A stretch of 64,000 nucleotides of DNA, taken from Herbaspirillum sp. SJZ106. Lineage in GTDB: Bacteria > Pseudomonadota > Gammaproteobacteria > Burkholderiales > Burkholderiaceae_D. The DNA lies in NCBI RefSeq assembly GCF_006715495.1, contig NZ_VFNI01000004.1, positions 129,013 through 193,012 on the forward strand, read 5' to 3'. Positions 18,452 to 27,039 of this stretch are shown piece by piece. The first letter of the stretch is position 1. Each line of letters begins with the position of its first letter. A program made the translations under genes and the position numbers. Below the pieces are notes generated by a model. The model was given only the letters and a program-made list of their open reading frames with translations, was not told where the DNA came from and ran no database searches.

Positions 18452-19286
18452 TTACGACATCGACCAGGCGGCAGGACTGCGCCGGATGCTGGAGCGTCCG
18501 GTGCCGCGCCTGTTTACCTTTTTGTCGGTACTGGGCGAGGAAGAGAAGAGCGCGATGCTGATCAACCTGGCGGCATCGCTGAGCCAGGCCGGCCATCAGG
18601 TGCTGCTGGTTGACGGCGGCGTTGCGTCATCGGGCTTGCTGACGCGCATCGGCCTGCGCCACGATGTCGCCACGCTGCAGGAAGTCGCCCGCATGGAGCG
18701 GCCCTTGCATGAAGCGGTGCGCCTGCTTCCTGAGGGTTTTTCGATGGCCCGCATCGCGCGCCGCGCGGTGCCCGCGGCCGGCCATCCGCAAGCGGGCCGG
18801 CTGGTCTCGATCTTCGATACGCTCATTGAGCAGGCCGAAATCACGCTGGTCAACGGCGTATTGGCGGAGGATGACTCGTTTCCGGTATCGACCATGGAAA
18901 TGGGGGAGATCGTCATCCAGCTCTCCACCAGCGCATCGTCGATCAAGGCCGCCTATGTGCTTTTGAAGAGCTTGACCGACAGGATCGGGCGCCGTCCGTT
19001 CAGCCTCATCATCAACGATGCGACCGAAGCGGAAGCGCAGACCGTCTATGCCAACATGGCGCAGGCGGCCAGTCGTTACCTGGCGGCGCAATTGAATTTC
19101 CTCGGATCGGTTCCGGCTGACGATCATATCCGGCGCGCCTGCGGGCAAGGCAGGGCGGTGATGGACGTGTTCCCGTTCGCGGGCGCGTCGATCGCCTTCC
19201 ATCGCTTGGCCAAGCAACTGGCAGGGCAGGATGCGGCAAAAAGCGCTTACGGCATGGCAACCGACGGTGCAAGTCTCGGAGTGTGA
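18444..19286 (+). CDS. flhG: FlhG/FleN-like protein with degenerate ATPase motifs
   Basis: A 280-residue protein in the usual flhG place between flhF and fliA. The N-terminal DQAAGLRRML (residues 7-16) matches the helix by which FlhG stimulates the FlhF GTPase. The expected deviant Walker A (KGGVGKT) is replaced by LGEEEKSA at residues 30-37. The Walker B-like LLVDGG lacks the usual DAD, and the later motif reads LVNGVLAEDD instead of a DTAAG form. The MinD-like fold seems kept (INLAASLSQAGHQVLLVD). Activity as an ATPase is therefore doubtful, while FlhF binding is plausible. The TTG start at 18444 overlaps flhF. Confidence 0.82.
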   Translation: MASYDIDQAAGLRRMLERPVPRLFTFLSVLGEEEKSAMLINLAASLSQAGHQVLLVDGGVASSGLLTRIGLRHDVATLQEVARMERPLHEAVRLLPEGFSMARIARRAVPAAGHPQAGRLVSIFDTLIEQAEITLVNGVLAEDDSFPVSTMEMGEIVIQLSTSASSIKAAYVLLKSLTDRIGRRPFSLIINDATEAEAQTVYANMAQAASRYLAAQLNFLGSVPADDHIRRACGQGRAVMDVFPFAGASIAFHRLAKQLAGQDAAKSAYGMATDGASLGV

Positions 19287-19291
19287 CGTGC

Positions 19292-20026
19292 ATGTATAAC
19301 GTCAAGGGAAAAACAGGCAAGAACGATTTGCTGGAGCTGCATGCGCCGCTGGTCAAGAAGCTGGCGCATCAGCTCAAGGCGAAGTTGCCCCCTAGCGTCG
19401 AGGTGGACGACCTGATCCAGGCCGGCATGATAGGCCTGCTGGACGCGGTCAACCGTTATGAGGAAACGCACGGCGCACAGTTCGAGACCTATGCCGTGCA
19501 GCGCATCCGCGGCGCCATGCTGGACGAGTTGCGCAGCAGCGACTGGCTGCCGCGCAGCATCCGCCAGAACGCGCGCAAGGTGGAAGATGCGATGCAGGCG
19601 CTGCTGCAGAAACTGGGGCGCCAACCGCAAGAGAACGAAGTGGCGCAGCACATGAAGCTCAGCCTGGCCGAATATCAGGCCATGCTCACCGATTGCGGCG
19701 GCCACCAGTTGATCTACTATGAAGACTTCCACGATGACGACAGCGGCCATGAGCATTTCCTCGATCGCTACCAATCGGCCGAAACCGACAATCCGCTGCA
19801 GAACCTGATCAACGGGGGCTTTCGCGAGGCCGTGGTCGAGTCGATCCGGGCCTTGCCGGAGCGCGAGCAAATCCTGATGGGTTTGTATTACGAGCAGGAG
19901 ATGAACCTGAAGGAAATTGGCGCCGTCATGGGCGTGTCCGAATCGCGCGTATGCCAGCTGCACAGCCAGGCGATATCGCGCATGCGTTCCTACCTGCGCG
20001 AGCATGCCTGGTCCGGGGTGGCCTGA
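19292..20026 (+). CDS. fliA: Flagellar sigma factor sigma-28
   Basis: A 244-residue sigma factor for late flagellar genes. Region 2 (LVKKLAHQLKAKLPP, VEVDDLIQAGMIGL, FETYAVQRIRGAMLDELR), region 3 and region 4 with the helix-turn-helix (MNLKEIGAVMGVSESRVCQLHSQA, split here for length: LKEIGAVMGVSE and RVCQLH) are all present. The ATG at 19292 follows GGAG by 11 bp; the GTG at 19283 is too close to it. It is the last gene of the cheR-to-fliA run, and its anti-sigma factor FlgM is encoded 1 kb downstream on the other strand. Four promoters matching its consensus occur in this window. Confidence 0.96.
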   Translation: MYNVKGKTGKNDLLELHAPLVKKLAHQLKAKLPPSVEVDDLIQAGMIGLLDAVNRYEETHGAQFETYAVQRIRGAMLDELRSSDWLPRSIRQNARKVEDAMQALLQKLGRQPQENEVAQHMKLSLAEYQAMLTDCGGHQLIYYEDFHDDDSGHEHFLDRYQSAETDNPLQNLINGGFREAVVESIRALPEREQILMGLYYEQEMNLKEIGAVMGVSESRVCQLHSQAISRMRSYLREHAWSGVA

Positions 20027-20108
20027 ATCCCGCTGCTGATGCGCCCCATGGCGTGGTCAGGGCACGGCAATCACAGAAAAACGGCATGTACTACCGTAAC
20101 GCCGCTTA

Positions 20109-20446
20109 GTTAAGGCTAACTCTCTCGCGCAATCATCAAGAATCCGTTCGGGCTGAGTAGACCCGCCAGGGCCGTATCGAAGCCAGCGTGCCGGCGTCAG
20201 CGGGTCTTGCCTGCCCTTCGATACGCTGCTACGCAGCTACTCAGGGCGAACGGGGTCTGAAGTGCACAAACACAAATGCCGTTCCGTTAAGGCTCATTCT
20301 GAGCTACTCACCACAGAATCCGTTCGGGCTGAGTAGGCCCGCCAGGGCCGTATCGAAGCCAGCGCGCCAGCGTTAGCGGTCTTGCCTGCCCTTCGATACG
20401 CTGATGCGCAGCTACTCAGGGCGAACGGAGTCTGGATCCCACAAAC
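20109..20446. repeat. Two-unit tandem repeat, about 176 bp per unit, with inner inverted repeats
   Basis: Unit 1 (about 20109-20285) and unit 2 (about 20286-20446) share GTTAAGGCT, then a long nearly identical block starting AATCCGTTCGGGCTGAGTAG at 20141 and at 20317 (offset 176 bp) and ending in GCGAACGG-GTCTG, then ACAAA-CAAATGCCGTT. Within each unit the arms ATCCGTTCGGGCTGAGTAG and CTACTCAGGGCGAACGG are imperfect inverted repeats, as are GTATCGAAG and CTTCGATAC. This is the form of an intergenic palindromic (REP/BIME-like) element. Confidence 0.85.
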
Positions 20447-20480
20447 AAAAATGCCGTTCAGCGCTTAACTGAACGGCATT
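20440..20480 (-). terminator. Intrinsic terminator of the flgAMN side
   Basis: Read on the minus strand: AATGCCGTTCAG, a seven-base loop, CTGAACGGCATT, then TTTGTTTG. The stem is a perfect 12 bp. It lies 66 bp after the flgN stop. Confidence 0.85.
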
Positions 20481-20546
20481 ACGGTATGCACCGGGCTTTT
20501 TTATATGGCTTGCGCCGATTCCCGGTCGAGGAACCTGCGGTCGGAT

Positions 20547-21008
20547 TTACACCACGCCAAGGCGGCGGCCGACCGATTTGATGCTGCTTTGGCCATCCGG
20601 GCCATAGAAGTTGCCCGCGTTGGACTTGCCTTGCAGGATGGTCAGCGCGCTTTGGTTGATCGACAGTTTCTTGCCGATCAGGAGGCCGTTGACGCGGTTC
20701 AGTTCCTTGGCGTCTTGCGCCAGGTCGAACAGGGCAGCCCAGATTTCCTTGTCGTCATCCGAACCTTGTTCATTCATCCACTGTTGCATGCCGCTTTCAT
20801 CGTCGGCATAGCCAAGGCTGGCCAGGAGCTGGTGGCGCTGGCCGGCGAGGGTGGTCATTTCGGCAACGATGGTGGCCTTTTCGCCGATGAGGTCGGTCAT
20901 GCCTTCGGACGCGGTCTCGGAGAGCAATGCTTGCTCCTGGCGCAGTTTTTCAACCAGCCGGGCCAGTGCCGTTTTTTCCTGTGTCAGGCTGTGTGCCGGG
21001 TTGCTCAT
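20547..21008 (-). CDS. flgN: Flagellar export chaperone FlgN
   Basis: A 153-residue helical protein, the chaperone for the hook-filament junction proteins FlgK and FlgL. It has the coiled-coil character of the family (TALARLVEKLRQEQALL, EKATIVAEMTTLAGQRHQLL) and the C-terminal block LNGL/NRVNGLLIGKKLS seen in FlgN. It follows flgM by 28 bp in the same direction. The assignment rests on position and on these helices, since FlgN proteins diverge strongly. Confidence 0.85.
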   Translation of the reverse strand: MSNPAHSLTQEKTALARLVEKLRQEQALLSETASEGMTDLIGEKATIVAEMTTLAGQRHQLLASLGYADDESGMQQWMNEQGSDDDKEIWAALFDLAQDAKELNRVNGLLIGKKLSINQSALTILQGKSNAGNFYGPDGQSSIKSVGRRLGVV

Positions 21009-21036
21009 GGTCTGTGATGGTTCGTGCGAATCCGGG

Positions 21037-21339
21037 TTAGGCCTTGCGCGCGTTGATCAGCGTCTGGACGGTATCGAACAGGCCGCTGGCGACCTTGTCC
21101 GGGTCGACCTGGAAAGTGCCGTTGGCGATGGCCGCCTTGATTTCCGCGACCTTCTTCGCATCGAAGCTGCCGTTGGCCTTGGTTTCCAGTGACTGGTAAG
21201 TGGCCGACAGGCGCACGTTGTCCGAGGCGGCGGCCGTCGAGGCTGCGCTGTTGCCGGTTTGCGCTCCCGGACGCGGCTGGGCCTGGGTTTGCTCGGTGGT
21301 GCGTCCGGCGGTGGATTTCAGGGCGTCATTAACATTCAC
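21037..21339 (-). CDS. flgM: Anti-sigma-28 factor FlgM
   Basis: A 100-residue, largely disordered protein that holds FliA inactive until it is exported after hook completion. The C-terminal half carries the FliA-binding helices (VAEIKAAIANGTFQVDPDKVASGLFDT region) and the N-terminal MNVNDALKS is typical. A sigma-28 promoter 50-77 bp upstream shows that FliA stimulates its own inhibitor, as in enterics. flgN follows. Confidence 0.92.
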   Translation of the reverse strand: MNVNDALKSTAGRTTEQTQAQPRPGAQTGNSAASTAAASDNVRLSATYQSLETKANGSFDAKKVAEIKAAIANGTFQVDPDKVASGLFDTVQTLINARKA

Positions 21340-21389
21340 GGCAGTATTCCTTGTAGGGTGAGGGTGCTTCGCACCGCCTGTCGCTTTGA

Positions 21390-21416
21390 TTATCGGCTAT
21401 TTTTCCGCAAACTTTA
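21390..21416 (-). promoter_or_regulatory. Sigma-28 promoter of flgMN
   Basis: Minus strand reads TAAA, 15 bp, GCCGATAA: a perfect match to the flagellar sigma-28 consensus. The start of transcription would be near 21383, about 45 bp before flgM. Confidence 0.9.
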
Positions 21417-21503
21417 ACAACTGGCGCCGCAATTTGAACCCTGTCGCCATCTTTCCTGGCATCCGTTCGATGCGGGTTCCTGGAAGAAACATGTTGCCCT
21501 GTA

Positions 21504-22232
21504 TTAATAGTTGATTTCCAGAATGCCGCCTGCCTTGGCAATGCCGCTGACCACCTGTCCGGCCGCTGTCCGCGCTTGCGCCATTTGCCCCTCGGAGGCG
21601 TTGGACAGGGCGCGCGCCTCGGTTGAGATCTGGAAGCCGGGACCATTGGAGACGACGCGTACCGGCTGGCCTTGCTGCACCACGCGCTGGTTGCGCACGG
21701 TATCCATGCGCAGGGGAGTGCCGGCGCGCACCGACATGGAGGCGACCCGCCCGACGGCCTGGGATTCGTCGGTAATGATGCCGTTAGGCAATCCCGACAA
21801 ATCGCCGCGCATGCGCGTGACGTCGGCGGCGCTGATGGTTTGTCCCTGGACCAGCGGCACGGCCGCCACCAGGTAATCCGATACCACCCGGACGTTGGCA
21901 CGCACATAAACAGTCCACGGGGAGGGCGCCACGCATTTGATGCCGATGGTGGTCCTGCCCCACAGGCGCGCGCCATTCGGCATGAAGGCTTGCGGTTCGA
22001 TGCAGGCGTTCAGGTTCAGGCGGGGATCCACCGGATCGACATCGACGGTGACGCTGCCCGGCAAGCCGGAGGTCTGCGTCTTGAGGAATTGCTCGGCGAC
22101 CTGCTGCAGCGCCGGCAAGTCCTGGCGCTGGGGGGCATTCGGGTCTGCTTGGGCGAACGCGCCTTGGAAGCCGCAAGCCAGCAGGGCGAGGACGGCCGCG
22201 GCATGGCGCAATACGCGGGAAGGCTGTTTCAT
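21504..22232 (-). CDS. flgA: Flagellar P-ring assembly chaperone FlgA
   Basis: A 242-residue periplasmic protein that assists FlgI polymerisation into the P ring. The start at 22232 gives a classic signal peptide (MKQPSRVLRH, hydrophobic core, GAFAQA cleavage site); the longer frame upstream would hide it. The C-terminal SAF-type domain has VVAAVPLVQGQTISAADV and PVRVVSNGPGFQISTE. It is divergent from flgB and upstream of flgM, the usual flgAMN layout. Confidence 0.93.
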   Translation of the reverse strand: MKQPSRVLRHAAAVLALLACGFQGAFAQADPNAPQRQDLPALQQVAEQFLKTQTSGLPGSVTVDVDPVDPRLNLNACIEPQAFMPNGARLWGRTTIGIKCVAPSPWTVYVRANVRVVSDYLVAAVPLVQGQTISAADVTRMRGDLSGLPNGIITDESQAVGRVASMSVRAGTPLRMDTVRNQRVVQQGQPVRVVSNGPGFQISTEARALSNASEGQMAQARTAAGQVVSGIAKAGGILEINY

Positions 22233-22442
22233 TTTGTGCAACTCGCCCCGGACGGGGCATTGGCGAATCTTGGCAGCAATGTTACTTCGCGCGCGCGAGG
22301 TCAAAAGCAGGAACAAGGGAGGCTTTTCTCTGCTTATCGCCCATTAAACTTCCGGGGGCAACCGTATGATCGAGCTTATGTAATTCCATCATCGGCGCAG
22401 TCCGCGATAACTTGAGCGGCGCCGGCATTCCAGGAGGGCCAG

Positions 22443-22871
22443 ATGGTCTCAAAGCTCGACGACTATTTCCGCTTCAACGAACTGGCGCTGAACCTGCGGG
22501 CCCAGCGCCAGCAGGTGCTGGCATCCAATATCGCCAACGCCGATACCCCGAACTACAAGGCGCGCGACGTCAATTTCGCCGATGCGCTCAAGAATGCGCT
22601 GGACAATAAATCGACCGCGTTGCCTCCGCTGCGGTTGGCGCGTACCGCAGCGGCGCACGTCGCCGGCGAGGCAGCCGGTTCGGGCGAGGGCAGCATTGGC
22701 GGTTCGCCGCTGCTGTACCGCACCGCGACCCAGGGCAGCGTCGACGGCAATACCGTCGACATGGACGTCGAGCGCAATGAGTTCGTCGACAACGGCATTC
22801 GTTACGAAGCCGGCGTCACCGCAGTCAACGGCCAGATCAAGGCCATGATTAACGCCATCCAACCGGGTTGA
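22443..22871 (+). CDS. flgB: Proximal rod protein FlgB
   Basis: A 142-residue rod protein, first gene of the flgB-J run. The N-terminal helix contains the axial-protein motif [16 protein letters not shown], and the C-terminal helix ends in AVNGQIKAMINAIQ. CAGGAGGGCC precedes the ATG. FlgB is exported without a signal peptide and forms the base of the rod next to FliE. The region upstream holds a G5 run at 22353-22357, near where the early flagellar promoter must lie. Confidence 0.96.
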   Translation: MVSKLDDYFRFNELALNLRAQRQQVLASNIANADTPNYKARDVNFADALKNALDNKSTALPPLRLARTAAAHVAGEAAGSGEGSIGGSPLLYRTATQGSVDGNTVDMDVERNEFVDNGIRYEAGVTAVNGQIKAMINAIQPG

Positions 22872-22877
22872 TAAGCC

Positions 22878-23282
22878 ATGTCCCTCTCTAATATCTTCAA
22901 TGTTGCCGGCTCGGCCATGAGCGCCCAGGCGCAGCGCCTGAATGCCGTGGCGAGCAATATCGCCAACGCCGACAGCGCCACCAGCCCCGACGGCACGCCC
23001 TACAAAGCCAAGCAGGTGGTGTTCCAGGCGATCCCGGTCGGCGACGTCAAGGACAGCGGCGTGAAGGTCGCGGCAGTGGTCGAAGATCAGGCGCCGCCCA
23101 AGCTGGTCTACGATCCCAAGCACCCGATGGCCGACGCCAACGGCTACGTGGCGATGCCCAATGTCAATCCGGTCGAGGAAATGGTCAACATGATCTCCGC
23201 CTCGCGCTCTTACCAGACCAACGTGGAAACGATGAACACCGCCAAGTCCATGCTGGTTAAAACCCTCACCATCGGCCAATAG
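22878..23282 (+). CDS. flgC: Proximal rod protein FlgC
   Basis: A 134-residue rod protein six bases after flgB. The axial motif is [20 protein letters not shown], split by the longer loop normal for FlgC, and the C-terminus has [19 protein letters not shown], the shared rod/hook helix. Standard length. Confidence 0.97.
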   Translation: MSLSNIFNVAGSAMSAQAQRLNAVASNIANADSATSPDGTPYKAKQVVFQAIPVGDVKDSGVKVAAVVEDQAPPKLVYDPKHPMADANGYVAMPNVNPVEEMVNMISASRSYQTNVETMNTAKSMLVKTLTIGQ

Positions 23283-23293
23283 GACTCTAGCCC

Positions 23294-24019
23294 ATGACCA
23301 CCGTATCTTCCGACCTGCTGACGGCCATGAACGGCACCGGCGGCACGAGCTCCTCCAGCGGCTCGGGCGGCCTCAACGACAATAGCGCAGATGCGATCCA
23401 GAACCGCTTCCTGACGCTCTTGATCGCCCAGATGAAGAACCAGGATCCCAGCAACCCGATGGACAACTCGCAGCTGACCACGCAAATGGCGCAACTGTCG
23501 ACCGTCTCGGGCATCAGCCAGCTCAATACTACGCTGTCGACCCTGATGGGCAACCTGAGCTCCTCGCAGGCGCTGCAGTCGGCCAACATGATCGGCCACA
23601 GCGTGCTGGCGCCGGGCAACAGCATCCAACTGACCTCGGACACGACCAAGGCCGAGGACGGCACCGAAACCACGACGCAAAAGGCGGTGTTCGGCGTGCA
23701 GCTGGATTCGACGGCGTCTTCGGTCATCGTCACCGTCAAGGATTCCACCGGCGCCGTGGTGCGCACGATGGACCTGGGGCCGCAGGCGGCCGGCACGATG
23801 CCGGTGATCTGGGATGGCACCAACGACGTCGGCAGCAAGGCCGCGGACGGCAATTACACCTTTACCGTGACGGCCGCCAACAACGGCGTCGGCGTGAATG
23901 CGACCGCGCTCGCATTCGGCACCGTCGCCAGCGTGACCACGGCCGCCGATGGCAGCATCAAGCTCAACGTCTCGAACATCGGCACCATCAAGCCGACCGA
24001 CGTCGTGCAAATTCTTTAA
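23294..24019 (+). CDS. flgD: Hook cap (scaffold) protein FlgD
   Basis: A 241-residue hook-capping protein needed to add FlgE subunits. The N-terminus has the signature QNRFLTLLIAQMKNQDPSNP followed by MDNSQLTTQMAQLS. The C-terminal part has the FlgD Ig-like/FLIP domain (PVIWDGTNDVGSKAADGNYTF, cut here as WDGTNDVGSKAADGNY). It lies 11 bp after flgC. Confidence 0.96.
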   Translation: MTTVSSDLLTAMNGTGGTSSSSGSGGLNDNSADAIQNRFLTLLIAQMKNQDPSNPMDNSQLTTQMAQLSTVSGISQLNTTLSTLMGNLSSSQALQSANMIGHSVLAPGNSIQLTSDTTKAEDGTETTTQKAVFGVQLDSTASSVIVTVKDSTGAVVRTMDLGPQAAGTMPVIWDGTNDVGSKAADGNYTFTVTAANNGVGVNATALAFGTVASVTTAADGSIKLNVSNIGTIKPTDVVQIL

Positions 24020-24045
24020 TCGTCATTACCGACAGGGAGCAACAA

Positions 24046-25308
24046 ATGGGTTTTCAACAAGGTTTGAGCGGACTGAACGGCGCGGCAAAGAGCCTGGATG
24101 TCATCGGTAATAACGTGGCCAACGCCAGCACCGTCGGCTTCAAGGAAGCGCAGGCGCAGTTCGCCGACATGTACGCCAATTCGATGAACCGTTCCGGCAA
24201 TTCGCCGGTAGGTATCGGTGTGATGGTGGCCAATGTGGCTCAGGCGTTTACTCAGGGCAATATCTCCACGACGAACAATCCGCTGGACATCGCCATCAAC
24301 GGCGACGGATTTTTCCAACTGGCATCCAGCCCGGACAGCAAGGCGCCGATGTATGGCCGCAATGGCCAGTTTGAACTGGACAAGAACGGCTACATCATCA
24401 ATCCAAGCATGAATGGGGCTTACCTGATGGGGTATGCCGCAGGCGTGTCCGGCGGCGACCCGGTCGCGCTGAAGATCGATACCTCGGCGATGCCGGCCAC
24501 GGCTACCACCAAAGTCAGCACCAAGGTGAACCTGGATTCGCGCCAGAGCGTGCCGACCGTGACCCCTTTCGATCCGGCCCAGCCGAATTCGTACAATAAC
24601 TCGACCGGTGTGACGATGTACGACAGCCTCGGCAATCCGTACAGCGTGCAGACTTACTATGTGAAGAATGCGACCACAGGCACCCCGCCGACCACCACCT
24701 GGGATATTTACGCGACCATCGACGGCACAACCGTGACCAACGGCGCAACGCCGCCGGCTCCCTTGGCCATCGGCACGATGACCTTCGACTCTACCGGCGC
24801 GATGACCGCGACCACCGGCATGACGCTGGACATGACCAATTACACCAAGGCTGGCGGCACCTTCCCGGGAACCATCGCTTTGTCGTACACCGGTTCGACC
24901 CAGACCGGTTCGGCTTTCGTCAACCTGGCGCAAAGCCAGGATGGCATGATGCCGGGTACGCTCTCGAGCTTCTCGATCGCCAAGGATGGCAGCATCATCG
25001 GCTCCTACAGCAACCAGCAAACCAAGACTCTGGGGCAGGTGGTCCTGGTGAATTTTGCCAACCCGAACGGCTTGCAGCCGATCGGCAACAACCTGTACCA
25101 GGCAACTGCAGAAGCCGGCTCCCCGCTGGTCGGTACGCCTACGAGCGGCAGCTTCGGCACGTTGCAATCGCGCGCGGTGGAAGACTCCAACGTCGACCTG
25201 ACCGCCGAACTGGTCAACATGATCGTGGCCCAGCGCGTCTACCAGGCCAACTCGCAAACCATCAAGGTGCAGGATACCGTCTTGCAGACCCTGGTCAGCA
25301 TGCGCTGA
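24046..25308 (+). CDS. flgE: Flagellar hook protein FlgE
   Basis: A 420-residue hook subunit. The N-terminal helix holds GLNGAAKSLDVIGNNVANAS with STVGFKEAQ, and the C-terminus has NVDLTAELVNMIVAQRVYQA and ends in LQTLVSMR. The surface domains between are Thr/Asn-rich, as usual. GGGAGC precedes the ATG. A strong hairpin sits between flgE and flgF. Confidence 0.97.
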   Translation: MGFQQGLSGLNGAAKSLDVIGNNVANASTVGFKEAQAQFADMYANSMNRSGNSPVGIGVMVANVAQAFTQGNISTTNNPLDIAINGDGFFQLASSPDSKAPMYGRNGQFELDKNGYIINPSMNGAYLMGYAAGVSGGDPVALKIDTSAMPATATTKVSTKVNLDSRQSVPTVTPFDPAQPNSYNNSTGVTMYDSLGNPYSVQTYYVKNATTGTPPTTTWDIYATIDGTTVTNGATPPAPLAIGTMTFDSTGAMTATTGMTLDMTNYTKAGGTFPGTIALSYTGSTQTGSAFVNLAQSQDGMMPGTLSSFSIAKDGSIIGSYSNQQTKTLGQVVLVNFANPNGLQPIGNNLYQATAEAGSPLVGTPTSGSFGTLQSRAVEDSNVDLTAELVNMIVAQRVYQANSQTIKVQDTVLQTLVSMR

Positions 25309-25349
25309 TCGGGTGATGGGCGCGCCTTCCGGGGCGCATATGCTTCACA

Positions 25350-25370
25350 GCCGCCGGCCGCGCCGGCGGC
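25350..25370 (+). repeat. Intercistronic hairpin between flgE and flgF
   Basis: GCCGCCGGC and GCCGGCGGC form a perfect 9-bp G/C stem with a three-base loop, 42 bp after flgE. No T-run follows, so full termination is unlikely; partial termination or mRNA end protection is possible. Confidence 0.6.
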
Positions 25371-25418
25371 CGGTTTCAATCAGCGGCAGAGCCAGGCTTT
25401 GCCGCGCAGAGGGGTTCT

Positions 25419-26159
25419 ATGGATCGTCTGGTCTACACAGCGATGTCGGGCGCCAAGCACACGCTCGAGCAACAGGCCACCGCCAGCAACAACCTGGCCA
25501 ATGCCACCACCACGGGTTTTCGCGCCCAGCTCAATACGTTCCGTTCGGCGCCGGTGGTGGGCGACGGCTTGCCCACGCGCGCCTTCGTGGTGGACTCCAC
25601 GGCGGGCAACGATTTCTCGCAAGGCCCGATCCAGGACACCGGCCGCGCGCTCGACGTAGCGGTGCAGGGCCGCGGCTGGATCGCCGTGCAAACGGCCGAT
25701 GGCGGCGAGGCCTATACCCGCAACGGCAGCTTCAAGACCACCGAGAACGGTATCCTGCAGACCCAGTCCGGACAGCCTGTGCTGGGCGACGGCGGCCCGA
25801 TCACCATCCCGCCCGATGTGACGGTGGCGATCGCTGCCGACGGCACCGTGTCCACCATCCCGACCGACGGCATTCCGAATGCGGTCAACATCCTGGGCCG
25901 CATCAAGCTGGTCAATCCTGACGACAAGAACCTCAAGCGCGGCGACGACGGCATGTTCCGCACCATCAACGGCGGCGCCGCCCAGCCCGATGCCAATGTG
26001 CGGCTGGCCAGCGGCGCGCTGGAAGGCAGCAACGTGAACGTGGTGGAGGCGATGGTCAATATGATCAACCTCTCGCGCCAGTTCGAGATGAACATGAAGA
26101 TGATCCAGACCGCCGAAAGCGATGCGACCAAGGCGACCCAGATCCTGTCCTTGACCTGA
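25419..26159 (+). CDS. flgF: Proximal rod protein FlgF
   Basis: A 246-residue rod protein. N-terminal axial motif TASNNLANATTTGFRAQ, central VQGRGWIAVQTADGGEAYTR (the flagellar basal-body domain, LDVAVQGRGW) and C-terminal NVNVVEAMVNMINLSRQFEM. Start at 25419 matches the short FlgF N-terminus MDRLVYTAMSG. flgG follows after 45 bp. Confidence 0.97.
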   Translation: MDRLVYTAMSGAKHTLEQQATASNNLANATTTGFRAQLNTFRSAPVVGDGLPTRAFVVDSTAGNDFSQGPIQDTGRALDVAVQGRGWIAVQTADGGEAYTRNGSFKTTENGILQTQSGQPVLGDGGPITIPPDVTVAIAADGTVSTIPTDGIPNAVNILGRIKLVNPDDKNLKRGDDGMFRTINGGAAQPDANVRLASGALEGSNVNVVEAMVNMINLSRQFEMNMKMIQTAESDATKATQILSLT

Positions 26160-26204
26160 CTATCCTGATTGCCTCGGTGTAATCGCCGATTACCGGAGAA
26201 ATAA

Positions 26205-26987
26205 ATGATTCGTTCCCTTTGGATTTCCAAGACTGGCCTGGATGCGCAGCAGACGCAGCTGGACGTGATTTCGAACAACCTGGCCAACGTCAGCACCAAC
26301 GGTTTCAAGCGTTCGCGCGCCGTGTTCGAAGACCTGCTGTACCAGACCGTGCGCCAGCCCGGCGCGCAATCGTCGCAACAGACCCAGCTGCCGTCGGGTT
26401 TGCAGATCGGTACCGGCGTGCGTCCGGTGGCGACCGAGCGCATCTTCACGCAGGGCAACGTCAACCAGACCAACAACGACAAGGACCTGGCCATCCAGGG
26501 CGCGGGTTTCTTCCAGATCCTGCTGCCGGACGGCACCACCGCCTATACCCGCGACGGCTCCTTCCAGACCGACAACCAGGGCCAGCTGGTGACCTCCAGC
26601 GGCTACACATTGCAGCCGCCGATCACCATTCCCCTCAATACCACCAAGCTGTCGGTCGGCCGCGACGGCACCGTCTCGATCATGCAGGCCGGTTCGACTG
26701 CCAGCACGCAGATCGGCACCATCCAGGTGGCGACCTTCATCAACCCGGCCGGCCTGGAAAGCCGCGGCGAGAACCTGTATGTGGAAACCTCCGCATCGGG
26801 CACGCCCAACCCCAATACGCCGGGCACCAATGGCGCCGGCGCGCTGTGGCAAGGCTATGTGGAAACCTCGAACGTCAACGTGGTGGAAGAACTGGTCAAC
26901 ATGATCCAGACCCAGCGTGCCTATGAAATCAACAGCAAGGCGATCACCACCTCGGATCAGATGCTGGCCAAGATTTCGCAGTTGTAA
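26205..26987 (+). CDS. flgG: Distal rod protein FlgG
   Basis: A 260-residue distal rod protein, exactly the usual length. It opens [20 protein letters not shown], carries [16 protein letters not shown] and ends with [20 protein letters not shown] and [24 protein letters not shown] precedes the ATG. Confidence 0.98.
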   Translation: MIRSLWISKTGLDAQQTQLDVISNNLANVSTNGFKRSRAVFEDLLYQTVRQPGAQSSQQTQLPSGLQIGTGVRPVATERIFTQGNVNQTNNDKDLAIQGAGFFQILLPDGTTAYTRDGSFQTDNQGQLVTSSGYTLQPPITIPLNTTKLSVGRDGTVSIMQAGSTASTQIGTIQVATFINPAGLESRGENLYVETSASGTPNPNTPGTNGAGALWQGYVETSNVNVVEELVNMIQTQRAYEINSKAITTSDQMLAKISQL

Positions 26988-27039
26988 TCGTCACGCAGTT
27001 GAATGGGTAGTTAGCAGTTTGAAGAAGGAAGAGGCAAAT

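Larger units (their letters stand above)
20027..20546. other. fliA-flgN intergenic region
   Basis: Between the convergent fliA and flgN genes lie 520 bp without a supported gene. It is mostly filled by the tandem palindromic repeat (20109-20446) and the flgN terminator (20440-20480). A partial repeat end (AAAACGGCATGTACTACCG, 20077-20098) precedes unit 1. Confidence 0.6.

Noticed and set aside
20188..20376. Short open frame inside the tandem repeat
   Set aside because: It lies in a palindromic non-coding repeat and has no ribosome site.
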